A stretch of 64,000 nucleotides of DNA from Methylomicrobium sp035916875 (GCF_035916875.1 NZ_JAXUHN010000081.1:1-64000), one strand, 5' to 3'; counted from the first letter of the stretch, positions 44,298 to 54,194 are shown. Numbers and translations are program-made. The notes: generated by a model not told the origin, from the letters alone.

Positions 44298-44427
44298 GGC
44301 TTCCATTCATCATTTATTCATCGATGACTTGCTAATGTCACGGTTTCTAATACCGGCATGCCTGAACTGGGTATAATAAACGCTCAGGTTTAACGGACAA
44401 ATTTACTTATCACCCTTCAAAAAGGCC

Positions 44428-46779
44428 ATGACAGACAGACCAACCCGGCGAGGCGCCTCCCGGTATAACAAGACTCCGCCAAGCAGAAAATCCCAATCCC
44501 ATTGGTTTAGAAACAGCTTTATTATTCTTATCGGCATCGGAGCCTTCTTTCTCTTCACATATCTGGGCTACCTCGATTACTACGTTCGCACGCAGTTTGA
44601 AGGCAAACGCTGGGCGATTCCGGCGCACGTATACGGCAATCCGGTCGAACTGTATGCCGGCCGCAGCCTCAGCGCGGAAAAATTCGAGAATTTGTTGGAA
44701 ATGCTGCATTACCGGAAAGATTCGGAGTTGGCCGCGGAAGGAACTTATTTCCGTAATGGCGGGCAAATTTCGGTCAAGACCCGTACCTTCACCTTTTGGG
44801 ACCAGCCGGACCCACAGCCCGGCGTGGCGATGCGCGTGGATTTCTCCGAATCCGGTATCGCGGGCATCACCGATTTAACCAACAATCAAAATCTTGCGAT
44901 CGCGCGGATGGACCCGGTGCAGATCGGCAGCTTTTATCCGACCATTAAAGAAGACCGAATATTGATCAAGCTCGAAGAAGCGCCGGAATTACTGATCAAG
45001 GGCCTGCTCGCGTCGGAGGACCGGGATTTCTACGACCATTTCGGCGTGTCTTTGCGCGGGATTCTGCGGGCGATGGTCGCAAATATCCAGGCCGGCGATA
45101 TGGTGCAGGGTGGTAGTACGATTACCCAGCAGTTGGTCAAAAACTTTTATCTGACTTCGGAACGCAAGCTGACCCGGAAGATGAAGGAAGCCCTGATGGC
45201 ATTGATTCTGGAGTATCGCTATAGCAAAAACGAGATTCTCGAAGCCTATCTGAACGAAATCTATCTGGGTCAGGACGGCGCCAGCGCGGTGCACGGCTTC
45301 GGTCTGGCCAGTCAGTTTTATTTCGGCGGACCGTTGAAGGATTTGTCGCTGGAACAGATGGCTTCGTTGGTCGCTTTAGTGCGCGGCCCATCCGAATACA
45401 ATCCTCGACGTTTTCCCGAGCGCGCGTTGCAGCGCCGCAATCTGGTTCTGGATGAAATGGCAGCACAGGAGTATATCACTGAAGCAGAAGCTACCGCCGC
45501 AAAAGCGCGGCCGTTGGCGGTGATTGAGAATACGCACCGCTCGGCGAACCGCTACCCGGCCTTTCTGGATCTGGTCAAACGGCAGTTGAAGCAGGATTAC
45601 CGGGAAGAAGATTTGACTTCCGAAGGCCTTCGAATCTTTACTACGCTGGATACGCAGATTCAGGATACACTCGAAGAAACGATCAAACGCAAGTTGCCGC
45701 AACTGGAAAAACAGCCCAAGGCACGGGATCTGGAATCGGCTGTCGTGGTGACGCGCCGGGACAGCGGCGAAATCGCGGCGCTGGCAAGCGGCCGAGACGA
45801 CTCTTCGGCCGGGTTTAACCGGGCATTGGATGCGGTGCGGCCGATCGGCTCACTGATCAAGCCGGTCATTTATCTGACCGCTCTGCAATATCCGCGAAGA
45901 TACACGATCACGACTCCGGTCAGCGACAGCGCGATCTTCGTCAAGGGCGACAACGGCAACAACTGGAGTCCGAAAAATTACGATAACAGAGAGCACGGCA
46001 CAGTCGGGCTGCATACCGCATTGGCCAAATCGTACAATCTGGCGACCGTGCGGGTCGGCATGGACATCGGTGTTGGCAGAATCGCAAAAACCCTGAAAGA
46101 TCTGGGCGTGGATCGCAAGGTCGAACTGTATCCGTCGTTCCTGCTCGGTGCAGCGCAATTGTCGCCGATCGAAGTCACGCAAATGTATCAGACCCTCGCC
46201 GGCGACGGTTTCCTGACCCCGATCAAGGGGATCAAGGCGGTGGTCTCCGCATCGGGGGAAAGGCTGCAAAGCTATCCGTACACGGTACGACAAACGGTCG
46301 ATCCGTCCTCGACCTATATTCTGAATACGATTTTGCAGGAAGTGATGCATGCGGGCACCGGCGCGGCGGCTTATTCGGTTTTTCCGCAGGATTACGGTCT
46401 GGTCGGCAAGACCGGCACGACCAACGATGCGAAAGACAGTTGGTTCGCGGGCTTTACCGGCGATTATTTGTCGGTGGTTTGGGTCGGGCGTGACGATAAT
46501 AAACCGGCCGGACTGACCGGCGCGACCGGCGCGCTGCCAGTATGGACCGCGTTTATGCGGCAGATTTCAAAACAGCCGGTCAATTTGACGCCGCCGGATA
46601 ATATCAAAATAGTGCGGATCGATCCTTATAGCGGGCTGCTAGCTCCCCCCGATTGTCCTTACGGCAAGACTTATCCCTATATCGCCGGTTCCGAGCCGAC
46701 TGCCTATTCAGCCTGCGGCAATCCGGTCTTCGAGCAGGATAGGCCGTGGTTCGAGGAGTTTTTTCCGCAGAGCGAATAA
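44428..46779 (+). CDS. mrcB: Penicillin-binding protein 1B
   Basis: 783 residues, a bifunctional peptidoglycan synthase. The short cytoplasmic tail and TM helix (FIILIGIGAFFLFTYLGYL near 35) are followed by a UB2H-like domain (about 60-150). The glycosyltransferase domain has the catalytic Glu in ASEDRDFYDHFGVSLRG and QGGSTITQQLVKNFYL. The transpeptidase domain has Ser in GSLIKP, SYN in AKSYNLAT and KTGTTNDAKDSWF. The UB2H domain identifies PBP1B rather than PBP1A and would contact LpoB-type activators. It has an AAGG ribosome site. Confidence 0.93.
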   Translation: MTDRPTRRGASRYNKTPPSRKSQSHWFRNSFIILIGIGAFFLFTYLGYLDYYVRTQFEGKRWAIPAHVYGNPVELYAGRSLSAEKFENLLEMLHYRKDSELAAEGTYFRNGGQISVKTRTFTFWDQPDPQPGVAMRVDFSESGIAGITDLTNNQNLAIARMDPVQIGSFYPTIKEDRILIKLEEAPELLIKGLLASEDRDFYDHFGVSLRGILRAMVANIQAGDMVQGGSTITQQLVKNFYLTSERKLTRKMKEALMALILEYRYSKNEILEAYLNEIYLGQDGASAVHGFGLASQFYFGGPLKDLSLEQMASLVALVRGPSEYNPRRFPERALQRRNLVLDEMAAQEYITEAEATAAKARPLAVIENTHRSANRYPAFLDLVKRQLKQDYREEDLTSEGLRIFTTLDTQIQDTLEETIKRKLPQLEKQPKARDLESAVVVTRRDSGEIAALASGRDDSSAGFNRALDAVRPIGSLIKPVIYLTALQYPRRYTITTPVSDSAIFVKGDNGNNWSPKNYDNREHGTVGLHTALAKSYNLATVRVGMDIGVGRIAKTLKDLGVDRKVELYPSFLLGAAQLSPIEVTQMYQTLAGDGFLTPIKGIKAVVSASGERLQSYPYTVRQTVDPSSTYILNTILQEVMHAGTGAAAYSVFPQDYGLVGKTGTTNDAKDSWFAGFTGDYLSVVWVGRDDNKPAGLTGATGALPVWTAFMRQISKQPVNLTPPDNIKIVRIDPYSGLLAPPDCPYGKTYPYIAGSEPTAYSACGNPVFEQDRPWFEEFFPQSE

Positions 46780-46880
46780 TGCGTACATCCGCCTCCGTAC
46801 CCGCGCAGGGAATAATGGAGAGGGAGCAAGGGTGCGCCTCAGCACTTTCAGGCAATCATAGAGTTTTACGAGGAGTGTTA

Positions 46881-47510
46881 ATGAGTCAACAAAAGTTGTT
46901 AGGATTTATCCTGTTATTATTTTTTTTCGGCCATTTGCCGGCGCATGCAGACGATAAGCCGGTGCAACAATTGAAAGCCTTTTTGGCGTCGTCCAAATCG
47001 ATATCCGCCGATTTCAAGCAGGTATTGATCGATGAGAAAGGCCAGCCGGTGCGGACCAGTTTTGGCGTCTTTTATCTACAGCGTCCGGGAAAATTCCGTT
47101 GGGATTACCAAAAACCGTTTTCGCAACAGATTGTCGCCGACAAAGGCAAGGTCTGGTTTTACGATAAAGACCTGGATCAGGTCACCGTCAAAAAACTCGA
47201 TGAATCGCTCGGTTCGACGCCGGCGTTATTGCTGAGCGGCGAGGTGTCATTGGATGCCAATTTTACGATCGAAGGCCAAGGTAAAGAAGGCGACATGCAA
47301 TGGATCAAGTTGTCGCCGAAAAGCGCGGAAACGACTTTCAAATACATATTGATCGGTTTGAGCAAGGACTCTCTCGGAGGGATGGAACTCAGCGATAATT
47401 TTGGGCAATTGACCCGCATCTATTTTTCGAACGTGCTGATCAATCCGCCACTCAAGCAAACCTTGTTTCAGTTTGAAGTCCCGAAGGGCGCGGATGTTTT
47501 TGAGGAGTGA
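46881..47510 (+). CDS. lolA: Outer-membrane lipoprotein carrier LolA
   Basis: 209 residues with a signal peptide (LLGFILLLFFFGHLPAHA). The mature half-barrel follows LolA: SKSISADFKQVLIDEKGQPV, FYLQRPGKFRWDYQKPFSQQ, VADKGKVWFYDKDLDQVTVK and a C-terminal NPPLKQTLFQF. It ferries lipoproteins from LolCDE to LolB. ATG 46881 is chosen for its AGGAG site and signal peptide; the longer frame begins inside mrcB. It is 38 bases before rarA, the usual lolA-rarA pair. Confidence 0.93.
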   Translation: MSQQKLLGFILLLFFFGHLPAHADDKPVQQLKAFLASSKSISADFKQVLIDEKGQPVRTSFGVFYLQRPGKFRWDYQKPFSQQIVADKGKVWFYDKDLDQVTVKKLDESLGSTPALLLSGEVSLDANFTIEGQGKEGDMQWIKLSPKSAETTFKYILIGLSKDSLGGMELSDNFGQLTRIYFSNVLINPPLKQTLFQFEVPKGADVFEE

Positions 47511-47548
47511 TGATCACCGAGAAAGATTGAAGGCGCAAGGTATATTCG

Positions 47549-48856
47549 ATGTCGGAAGATTTGACGAGACCGCTGGCCGATCGAATGCGGCCGAAAAGCC
47601 TGGACGAGTATGCGGGGCAAAAGCATATTTTGCAACCCGGCAAACCGCTCTATGAAAGCATCATCGCTGGGCGCCTGCATTCGATGATTTTTTGGGGGCC
47701 GCCCGGCGCAGGTAAAACCACGCTCGCAAGGCTGATTGCCCGCCATGCCGATGCCGAGTTCGCGCCAATTTCGGCGGTGCTGGCCGGCGTGAAGGAAATC
47801 CGGGCAGCAGTCGGCGAAGCGCAATTTCTATTACAACAAAAGCAGCGGCGAACCATTTTGTTCGTGGACGAAGTGCATCGCTTCAACAAAGCGCAACAAG
47901 ATGCATTTTTGCCGCATGTCGAGGACGGCACAGTGTATTTTATCGGCGCGACGACCGAGAATCCTTCCTTCGCGCTGAACAATGCGTTATTGTCGCGCGC
48001 ACGCGTTTATGTGCTGAATCCTTTAACGGCGGAAGATTTATTGGCGGTCGCGGAACGCGCCTTGACCGATCAAGAACGCGGACTGGGGCGCCTCGCGATC
48101 ACGATGGATGCCGAGATCAGACAACAGTTTGTACAAGCCGCCGATGGCGATGCGCGAAAACTGTTGAATCTGCTTGAGCTGGCGGTTGAGCTTGCCGCCG
48201 CAAACAACGAAAAAAGCATCGGCGAAGCCTTGGCTCGCGAGGTGTTAAGCGGTGGCGTCAGACGCTTCGATAAACAAGGCGAAGAATTTTACAATCAGAT
48301 TTCCGCGCTGCACAAGTCGGTGCGCGGCAGCGCGCCCGATGCGGCGCTGTATTGGCTGTGCCGAATGATAGACGCTGGCTGTGATCTATCCTATATCGCC
48401 CGCCGGATCGTCAGAATGGCGTCCGAGGACATCGGCAATGCCGATCCCCGCGGTCTGCAAATCGCGTTGAACGCCTGGGAAGCGCAGGAGCGCCTAGGCA
48501 GTCCGGAAGGCGAACTGGCGCTCGCGCAGGCGGTCATTTATCTGGCCTGCGCGCCGAAAAGCAATGCGGTTTACCGGGCCTACAATGCCGCAATGCAACA
48601 TGTAAAACAAAGCGGCAGCCTGGGTGTACCGGTGCATTTGCGAAATGCGCCGACCAAACTGATGAAAGCGTTGGACTACGGCAAGGAATACCGCTATGCG
48701 CATGACGAACCGGAAGCCTACGCGGCGGGAGAGGATTATTTTCCCGAGGGACTCATGGGGACTTCTTATTACCAACCGGTGAGCAGGGGACTGGAAATTA
48801 AAATCGCCGAGAAATTAAAGCATTTACAGGCGTTGGATAAACAATCTCGGAGTTGA
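47549..48856 (+). CDS. rarA: Replication-associated recombination protein RarA
   Basis: 435 residues of the MgsA/RarA/WRNIP1 AAA+ family acting at stalled replication forks. The N-terminus has RPLADRMRPKSLDEYAGQKH, Walker A WGPPGAGKTTLARLIA (about 54), Walker B ILFVDEVHRFNKAQQDAFLP, and sensor residues in IGATTENPSF. The C-terminal tetramerisation part includes SALHKSVRGSAPDAALYWL and ASEDIGNADP. It is the second gene of the lolA-rarA pair. Confidence 0.95.
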   Translation: MSEDLTRPLADRMRPKSLDEYAGQKHILQPGKPLYESIIAGRLHSMIFWGPPGAGKTTLARLIARHADAEFAPISAVLAGVKEIRAAVGEAQFLLQQKQRRTILFVDEVHRFNKAQQDAFLPHVEDGTVYFIGATTENPSFALNNALLSRARVYVLNPLTAEDLLAVAERALTDQERGLGRLAITMDAEIRQQFVQAADGDARKLLNLLELAVELAAANNEKSIGEALAREVLSGGVRRFDKQGEEFYNQISALHKSVRGSAPDAALYWLCRMIDAGCDLSYIARRIVRMASEDIGNADPRGLQIALNAWEAQERLGSPEGELALAQAVIYLACAPKSNAVYRAYNAAMQHVKQSGSLGVPVHLRNAPTKLMKALDYGKEYRYAHDEPEAYAAGEDYFPEGLMGTSYYQPVSRGLEIKIAEKLKHLQALDKQSRS

Positions 48857-48958
48857 CGTCCGAAAATCAAGCAAATCGGCTGCGGCGACCGATGAATAGC
48901 CGAGCCGTTTCTTTCTTGCATAAAGTTATATCAAACTTAAAGATTAAGATTGCGTTAT

Positions 48959-49999
48959 TCAATAATCACAGTTCAAGAGCTCTTTCTCGGCCATCTTTCG
49001 ATATGACGCATTGTGCAGTTTTACCCACAGATTCATCACGAAATACCCGTAAGGCATTTTTGGTCCCCGTTCGGAAAAGGCGATTTCGTGGTAGCGGCTG
49101 GCTGCATTTTGATGATGGCCGATATGATTCGATAGACCGATCAACGCATAACGGGATAGCCACGAGGTCGTAACCCAACCGTAGGTGTTGCCGGCTTTGC
49201 CTTCGCCGAGCCCCCAGTGCTGAAAATAATTGACCGCCTCGAGTATTCGAACCGCTGCGAAAGCCTGATAAAGGAACATCAACACCGCCAGCCAGCCATA
49301 CATTATTAAAATAGCGACGAGTAAAAACAATTCGATCGCCAGACCATGCACTATCCGATGCCGGAGTAATTTCGCTTGCCAAAAATTCCGGTCGATGCCG
49401 AGGCGCTCAAGCTCCGATCGCCAGGCGTAGCAGAAATATCCTTTATAGGACCGGCGCCAGTAAGCGCGAAAACTTTCGCCAAACCGGGCCGTCGCGATGT
49501 CGTCCGGCATGCCGAGGTGATCATGATGTCCGCGTTGATGCGCGATTACGAAATGATCGTAGCATACGCTGCACAGTAGTAGATGCCCCAATAACCGTTG
49601 CGGTCTTGACTCGCGGTGGATCAGTTCATGCGCGACGACTATGCCGGAGGTGCCTGAACTGGCGCCGACCAAAAACCTGACCAGAATCAGATTGACCAAA
49701 CTATTGCCTGAATCGCCTAGCGATTGCCACGGCAGCTTTGCCGCAAAATCAAGCATCAATACTATGTTGATGCATTGCAGACAAGCCAGTCCATATAGAA
49801 TTCCGTCATAATAAAGTTCCGACATCTTGTTGTCTGTTTGCGCCGGCAAATCCGGCGCCTGCCAGTCCAGCAACAAGAACAGCCAGAAAGGCAATGTCCA
49901 GACTATGGCCGCTTGCGACGTATGCGGACCTCCCAGTAAAAATAGGCAACTGTTGATCGGCAACACGAATGCGAACAAATAGCTGAAACGGCTAAACAT
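48959..49999 (-). CDS. AlkB-like membrane diiron oxygenase/desaturase
   Basis: 346 residues with about six helices and the histidine boxes of the AlkB/fatty-acid-desaturase group: HELIHR at 124-129, HQRGHH at 154-159, NYFQHWGL at 257-264 and NHIGHHQNAASRYHE at 291-305. AlkB has NYxEHYGL at the third box, so this is an AlkB-like enzyme with a changed box (Gln and Trp). It probably hydroxylates or desaturates an alkyl chain in the inner membrane. Its start overlaps the end of the diiron-protein gene by 8 bases, so it is the third gene of a coupled cassette. True alkane growth is unlikely in this context; it may be a tailoring enzyme. Confidence 0.8.
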   Translation of the reverse strand: MFSRFSYLFAFVLPINSCLFLLGGPHTSQAAIVWTLPFWLFLLLDWQAPDLPAQTDNKMSELYYDGILYGLACLQCINIVLMLDFAAKLPWQSLGDSGNSLVNLILVRFLVGASSGTSGIVVAHELIHRESRPQRLLGHLLLCSVCYDHFVIAHQRGHHDHLGMPDDIATARFGESFRAYWRRSYKGYFCYAWRSELERLGIDRNFWQAKLLRHRIVHGLAIELFLLVAILIMYGWLAVLMFLYQAFAAVRILEAVNYFQHWGLGEGKAGNTYGWVTTSWLSRYALIGLSNHIGHHQNAASRYHEIAFSERGPKMPYGYFVMNLWVKLHNASYRKMAEKELLNCDY

Positions 50000-52178
50000 G
50001 CTGATCGGAACGGCGAGTAAAAACGTGCAACCCGCTGGAGCGGCTCATCAATCGCTTGTACAAATAAGAAGGAGCCAGAGAAAATTTGAATATCCGGCTG
50101 GCCGTTGCCAACGAGCAATAGCCGGCATAAATTCGACGCCAGTGCGCATCCTTAGTGGTATCGCCCTGGCTCGCGCCAATCTGGTCCAGATAATGTTGGA
50201 TCGCATTTTTGGCGAGCGCCGCATGGCCTGAAGCGAGATTGTCGATCGTGATATGCACATTCACTATCTTAGGATCAATGCCCCAAAACTTCAGTTCCTG
50301 CGCCAGCCGCAAATAGACCCCGCCAAGGCCGCTCAATTCGATCGCCATGTTCAGCCCCAACAACTCGGGCAGAAATGTGGCCGGAAACTGCGAGATTGCC
50401 ATTAAATACACCGGAATGTCGAACGCGCTGCCGATAAAACCAGGATGACGGCAAAAGTTCTGATCGTGAATCGGCGGCAGGTCGATGTGCAGACTGTCGA
50501 GCAGTTGTCGGTAAATGAGCGGGTGATTTTGCGCAACGATGCCGTTGCCGGTTTCATCATCGTATATTTTATATAAAAACGCACCGATGGCGGCATACGA
50601 CGTGAACCTTAGGCGGCTCACCTGTTGCAGCCAGCAGCCGTCGGTCAGGATTGACGGCGCCAACTGCTCGATGCCCCAGACATAAGCCTGTCTGGATAAT
50701 CTGGGTTGTCCGGCCAACGGCTCATAAGCCTTCACTTCGCGCTGATAGAGTGCATCGATGTACGCGGCAAAGTGCTTATGACTGTAGTTTTTGAACGGCA
50801 GCCGGTTAAACCAGCGCGATGAGCGCAGCACTTTATCAACGATTTTCCGGGCAGAGGGCAAAATTTCCGGATAAAGCTCGGCATTGACCAGATAATAATA
50901 CAGTTCACGATAGCTCATTTTGTCGAATGTTGGAGGGTTGCCTCCGCATTCGTCCGGCAGCCAATTCGTTTCGCGCACAGGTTCTACAGGGCAGGGCTCC
51001 TCCGAAAATCCCGCATCTGCCTCGATCAACCAGCGCATCAGACAGAGTTTGTCGTTTTCGCTCAACACGCCGAACATCGGCCCATTGAATTCAAATAGCT
51101 TGAGCAAAGGGCTGGCGGCCGGATTTTGCCGATCGATATAGGGAGACTGGCTCAATGCGGCTAGAAAGTTGCGGCTGTCGAAAGGTTGTTGAGCAAACCA
51201 CTCATCCAGCGTAAGCGCTCCCAGTTTGACATTACGGTGGTGGCCAAACGCGGCCGGAGCTTTGTTCGACAGCATCTTGGCCACGGATTGAAAGGCGGGT
51301 TCGGAATGTTCGCATCGGTTCCGAAGCCGATATTCGCATCGATCGAAAAAATGGCGGTAAAGATCGCATCCCGACGCAATGCGCCGCAAAAGCTGGGGCT
51401 TACGGCTTGTAAATCGATCCAGATAATACCGGATCGCATCGGTAAGTACGGGACTTACCGAAGACAGTCGACTACGTCTGTCGTTTAAATAGTGCGCCAA
51501 TTCCGGATGATCGAAAGCCGCAAAACATTCGAACAGACTCGGCGATTGGCAGTAGGCGAAAGTGAAGCCGAGTATCTCCGGAAAATATACGCGCGGAAAT
51601 TGCGCAAGCGCCATTTGCAGCGCTGCGAAATCGAAAAACACGCTGTCGATGGTTTCTTGCTCGGCAAAGGCCATGCTGCCGAGATCGGGAACTTCCAATC
51701 CGGCTGCCAGCAGCAGCGCCCGAAACGATTTATCCAGCGTACTCGCGGTGCTTAATGAGGAATACACGACTGACAAAGCGAGCGCAGCCGGCGCTTGATT
51801 ATTTGCGGTCTGTAAAATGTTCCTTAGCCAGCACGATTCAGTCAAGATTACCGGTTGCGCATGCATCAGACAATCTTTAAGCTGCTCGGGTATAAATGTT
51901 GGCGGCGAAAGGCTTGCCTGCTCGACCTTTAAGGCATTCAATATGCCATCGTTATCCAAAGTATCCGCTAATACGGCATGCCTGAACGGGGCCAGCCGAG
52001 ACAACTGCTTCTCAATAAAACGATGGGCGGCTGGATAAAGCGCCGGCTCTTCGCCGCCCTGCATCAGCGCATGAAACAGCGACCTACCATCCTGCCCATA
52101 GTGACGCGCAGCCCGGCAAGCCGGTTCCGAAAACATCGGCTTTAAGTCTGGATCGAATGGGTCGGCGAATTCATTCAT
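49992..52178 (-). CDS. Double heme-oxygenase-like diiron protein
   Basis: 728 residues of the iron-containing redox enzyme (heme-oxygenase-like diiron oxidase) group. The C-terminal half shows the metal-site pattern: KIYDDETGNG (538-546), PELLGLNM (604-611) and HITIDNLASGH (642-652). The N-terminal half (about 33-255) looks like a second copy: ILTESCWLRN matches ILTDGCWLQQ (511-520), and FPRVYFPEILGF matches FPATFLPELLGL. In it, however, YSSLSTAST replaces the DDExGxG motif and no ligand set is seen. So one half is probably catalytic and the other structural or regulatory. The substrate is unknown. It overlaps both neighbouring genes by 8 bases. Confidence 0.8.
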   Translation of the reverse strand: MNEFADPFDPDLKPMFSEPACRAARHYGQDGRSLFHALMQGGEEPALYPAAHRFIEKQLSRLAPFRHAVLADTLDNDGILNALKVEQASLSPPTFIPEQLKDCLMHAQPVILTESCWLRNILQTANNQAPAALALSVVYSSLSTASTLDKSFRALLLAAGLEVPDLGSMAFAEQETIDSVFFDFAALQMALAQFPRVYFPEILGFTFAYCQSPSLFECFAAFDHPELAHYLNDRRSRLSSVSPVLTDAIRYYLDRFTSRKPQLLRRIASGCDLYRHFFDRCEYRLRNRCEHSEPAFQSVAKMLSNKAPAAFGHHRNVKLGALTLDEWFAQQPFDSRNFLAALSQSPYIDRQNPAASPLLKLFEFNGPMFGVLSENDKLCLMRWLIEADAGFSEEPCPVEPVRETNWLPDECGGNPPTFDKMSYRELYYYLVNAELYPEILPSARKIVDKVLRSSRWFNRLPFKNYSHKHFAAYIDALYQREVKAYEPLAGQPRLSRQAYVWGIEQLAPSILTDGCWLQQVSRLRFTSYAAIGAFLYKIYDDETGNGIVAQNHPLIYRQLLDSLHIDLPPIHDQNFCRHPGFIGSAFDIPVYLMAISQFPATFLPELLGLNMAIELSGLGGVYLRLAQELKFWGIDPKIVNVHITIDNLASGHAALAKNAIQHYLDQIGASQGDTTKDAHWRRIYAGYCSLATASRIFKFSLAPSYLYKRLMSRSSGLHVFTRRSDQHV

Positions 52179-53922
52179 CGCGCGTTTTACTTATAAGATA
52201 ATCGTTGATGACCAATACATCGAGTCCTGTCGTCAAAAACAACGCAATCGCATCTTCGAGAGAATGCGCCAACGGTTTTCCCATCACATTGAAACTGGTG
52301 TTCAGCAGCACCGGAACACCGGTCAATAGCCTGAAACAATCGATCAGCTGGTAAAACCGCGGGTTCCAGTCTTTTTTAACCGTTTGCAGGCGCCCTGTGC
52401 CGTCCACATGGCAAACCGCGGCAATGGGTTGTCGCATCGCTTCACGAATCTTCAGCGTTTTGTCCATATACGGCGACTCCTGATAATTTTCGAAATATTC
52501 GGGACCGAACTCATGCAGAATGGACGGCGCAAAAGGGCGAAAGGTTTCCCGGAATTTGATTTTTTCGTTGATTAGGGCCTGTGCTTCGGCAAAACGCGGA
52601 TCGGCGAGAATCGACCGGTTGCCGAGCGCGCGTGGGCCGAATTCGGCGCGGCCTTGCAGCCAACCAACCAATTGGCCGGCCGCGAGCCGTTTCGCGGTCG
52701 CGTCGCAAATCGTGTCCGGCAGATGTTCGATGGATAAGGTGCGATTGAAGCGGAGCAGGCGTTCGATCGCTTCGTCGGCGATGAAGGAGCCTGTATAAGG
52801 CGTTTGTATCGCTTTTGGTGTTGAAGTAGCAGGATGCGCGGCATAATGAGCCAGCCAGGCCGCGCCGAGCGCGCAGCCGTCATCGGCGGGCGCGGAAGGA
52901 ATATAGACCTGCTTGAACGGTGTTTCCCGAGTGATACGGCCGTTGTTCGAAGAATTCAACGCACAGCCGCCGGCCAAGGTTAAATTATCGGACTGGGTCA
53001 CTTGATGCAAATGGCGCAACAGTCGGTTAACGATCTCCGCAAAAAACACTTGCCCCGTACAGGCTAGATCAGCCGCCTGTTCGATCGGGTCTAGCCGTTC
53101 ATGCTTGAAGGCGTCTAGCCTGTCGATCCGTGCGAATAGGTCTTTGCCGCCATGCCGGGCCGCAAAGCCGTCGAGCGTGATTGTCGATTGCAGCAGCGCA
53201 TAGAGTTCTTCATTCAACCGGCCGTAAGGGGCGAGCCCCATCACTTTCCATTCCTCGCCTTTCAGCCAGTCGAATCCGCACAGTTCGGTGATCTTCATAT
53301 AATACAGACCGAGGCTGGCGGTGCCCGCGCCGCGAGCTTCATAAAGCCGCTCCAGCCCGCCGTTCCGGTAACGGTAAAACGCCATCGCGCCATGCTCGCC
53401 AAACGAGTCGATCACCGCACAGGCGGCGTCTTCAAAGAGGCTACCGTAGCTGGCGGCCGCGGCATGGGTCAGATGATGATCATAGTCGGCAAAGGTGATA
53501 TGGCAATGCGGATAGCGTTCGCGAAGGACTCGGACCAGATTCAGCCCGGCGTTCCGAATGCTGTTGTGCTGGCAAGCCATCATGTGATGCAGTTGATAAT
53601 TGCTGAGGGGTGAGCGCAGCCGCTTGATGCCATCCTTCAACAGGCCGGGCGCCGTTAGCCAACCTAGCCTGGATAGGATGGCCTCGTAAAGCGGCCGCTT
53701 TTTGCGCCAGTTGCTTGCAATCGTCAGCGCGCCGGGTTCGGGACAATAGGTTTCGAGTAATTCCGGAATCCGGAACAGTTGATCGGGTTCGGCGTTCAAC
53801 GCGCGTTTGTTCTGCAGATAGCGCTCGGTCGCTTCCGCGAATAGCACTGAGCCTTCGGCATCGAGAATCGCCAAAGCCGAGTCGTGATAGGTGACTGACA
53901 GGCCGATCGTATAATGATTCAT
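52171..53922 (-). CDS. Carbamoyltransferase (NodU/TobZ-type)
   Basis: 583 residues, full length for O-carbamoyltransferases using carbamoyl phosphate and ATP. The N-terminal Kae1-like domain has LSVTYHDSALAIL, the metal-binding ADYDHHLTHAAAASYGS (about 145), VIDSFGEHGA and the nucleotide-site LAGGCALNSSNNGRI (about 320). The C-terminal domain has GRAEFGPRALGNRSILADPR (about 430) and LNTSFNVMGKPL. It should carbamoylate a hydroxyl on a small molecule. First gene of a cassette with a diiron protein and an AlkB-like enzyme, with overlapping ends. Confidence 0.9.
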   Translation of the reverse strand: MNHYTIGLSVTYHDSALAILDAEGSVLFAEATERYLQNKRALNAEPDQLFRIPELLETYCPEPGALTIASNWRKKRPLYEAILSRLGWLTAPGLLKDGIKRLRSPLSNYQLHHMMACQHNSIRNAGLNLVRVLRERYPHCHITFADYDHHLTHAAAASYGSLFEDAACAVIDSFGEHGAMAFYRYRNGGLERLYEARGAGTASLGLYYMKITELCGFDWLKGEEWKVMGLAPYGRLNEELYALLQSTITLDGFAARHGGKDLFARIDRLDAFKHERLDPIEQAADLACTGQVFFAEIVNRLLRHLHQVTQSDNLTLAGGCALNSSNNGRITRETPFKQVYIPSAPADDGCALGAAWLAHYAAHPATSTPKAIQTPYTGSFIADEAIERLLRFNRTLSIEHLPDTICDATAKRLAAGQLVGWLQGRAEFGPRALGNRSILADPRFAEAQALINEKIKFRETFRPFAPSILHEFGPEYFENYQESPYMDKTLKIREAMRQPIAAVCHVDGTGRLQTVKKDWNPRFYQLIDCFRLLTGVPVLLNTSFNVMGKPLAHSLEDAIALFLTTGLDVLVINDYLISKTRDE

Positions 53923-54169
53923 TCCATATCCAGCCGCGTGATGAAACCGGGTTTTTCATCTTAACACTTTGGCGTGCCTGATGAATAATTTTTGCGGAGG
54001 ATGCGGCGGCGGTCTGAACTTGCCGATTAACTGCCGGACGTCATGTGTCTTTAGGCATCGAATAGTGTCCATGACAGGGCAGGGGAAACTGGACTTCGTC
54101 GCCGGTGCCTCCCCAGATTCAGTGGCTGTGCGGTTTTCTTGCAACCGCGATTGATAGGATTCTGATATT

Positions 54170-54186
54170 CCAGCCCCGAAGGCTGG
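54170..54186 (-). terminator. Hairpin after the fds operon
   Basis: CCAGCC (54170-54175) pairs with GGCTGG (54181-54186), loop of five, 8 bases beyond the fdsD stop on the minus strand. No T-run follows, so termination is plausible but not certain. Confidence 0.35.
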
Positions 54187-54194
54187 TCAAAGCC

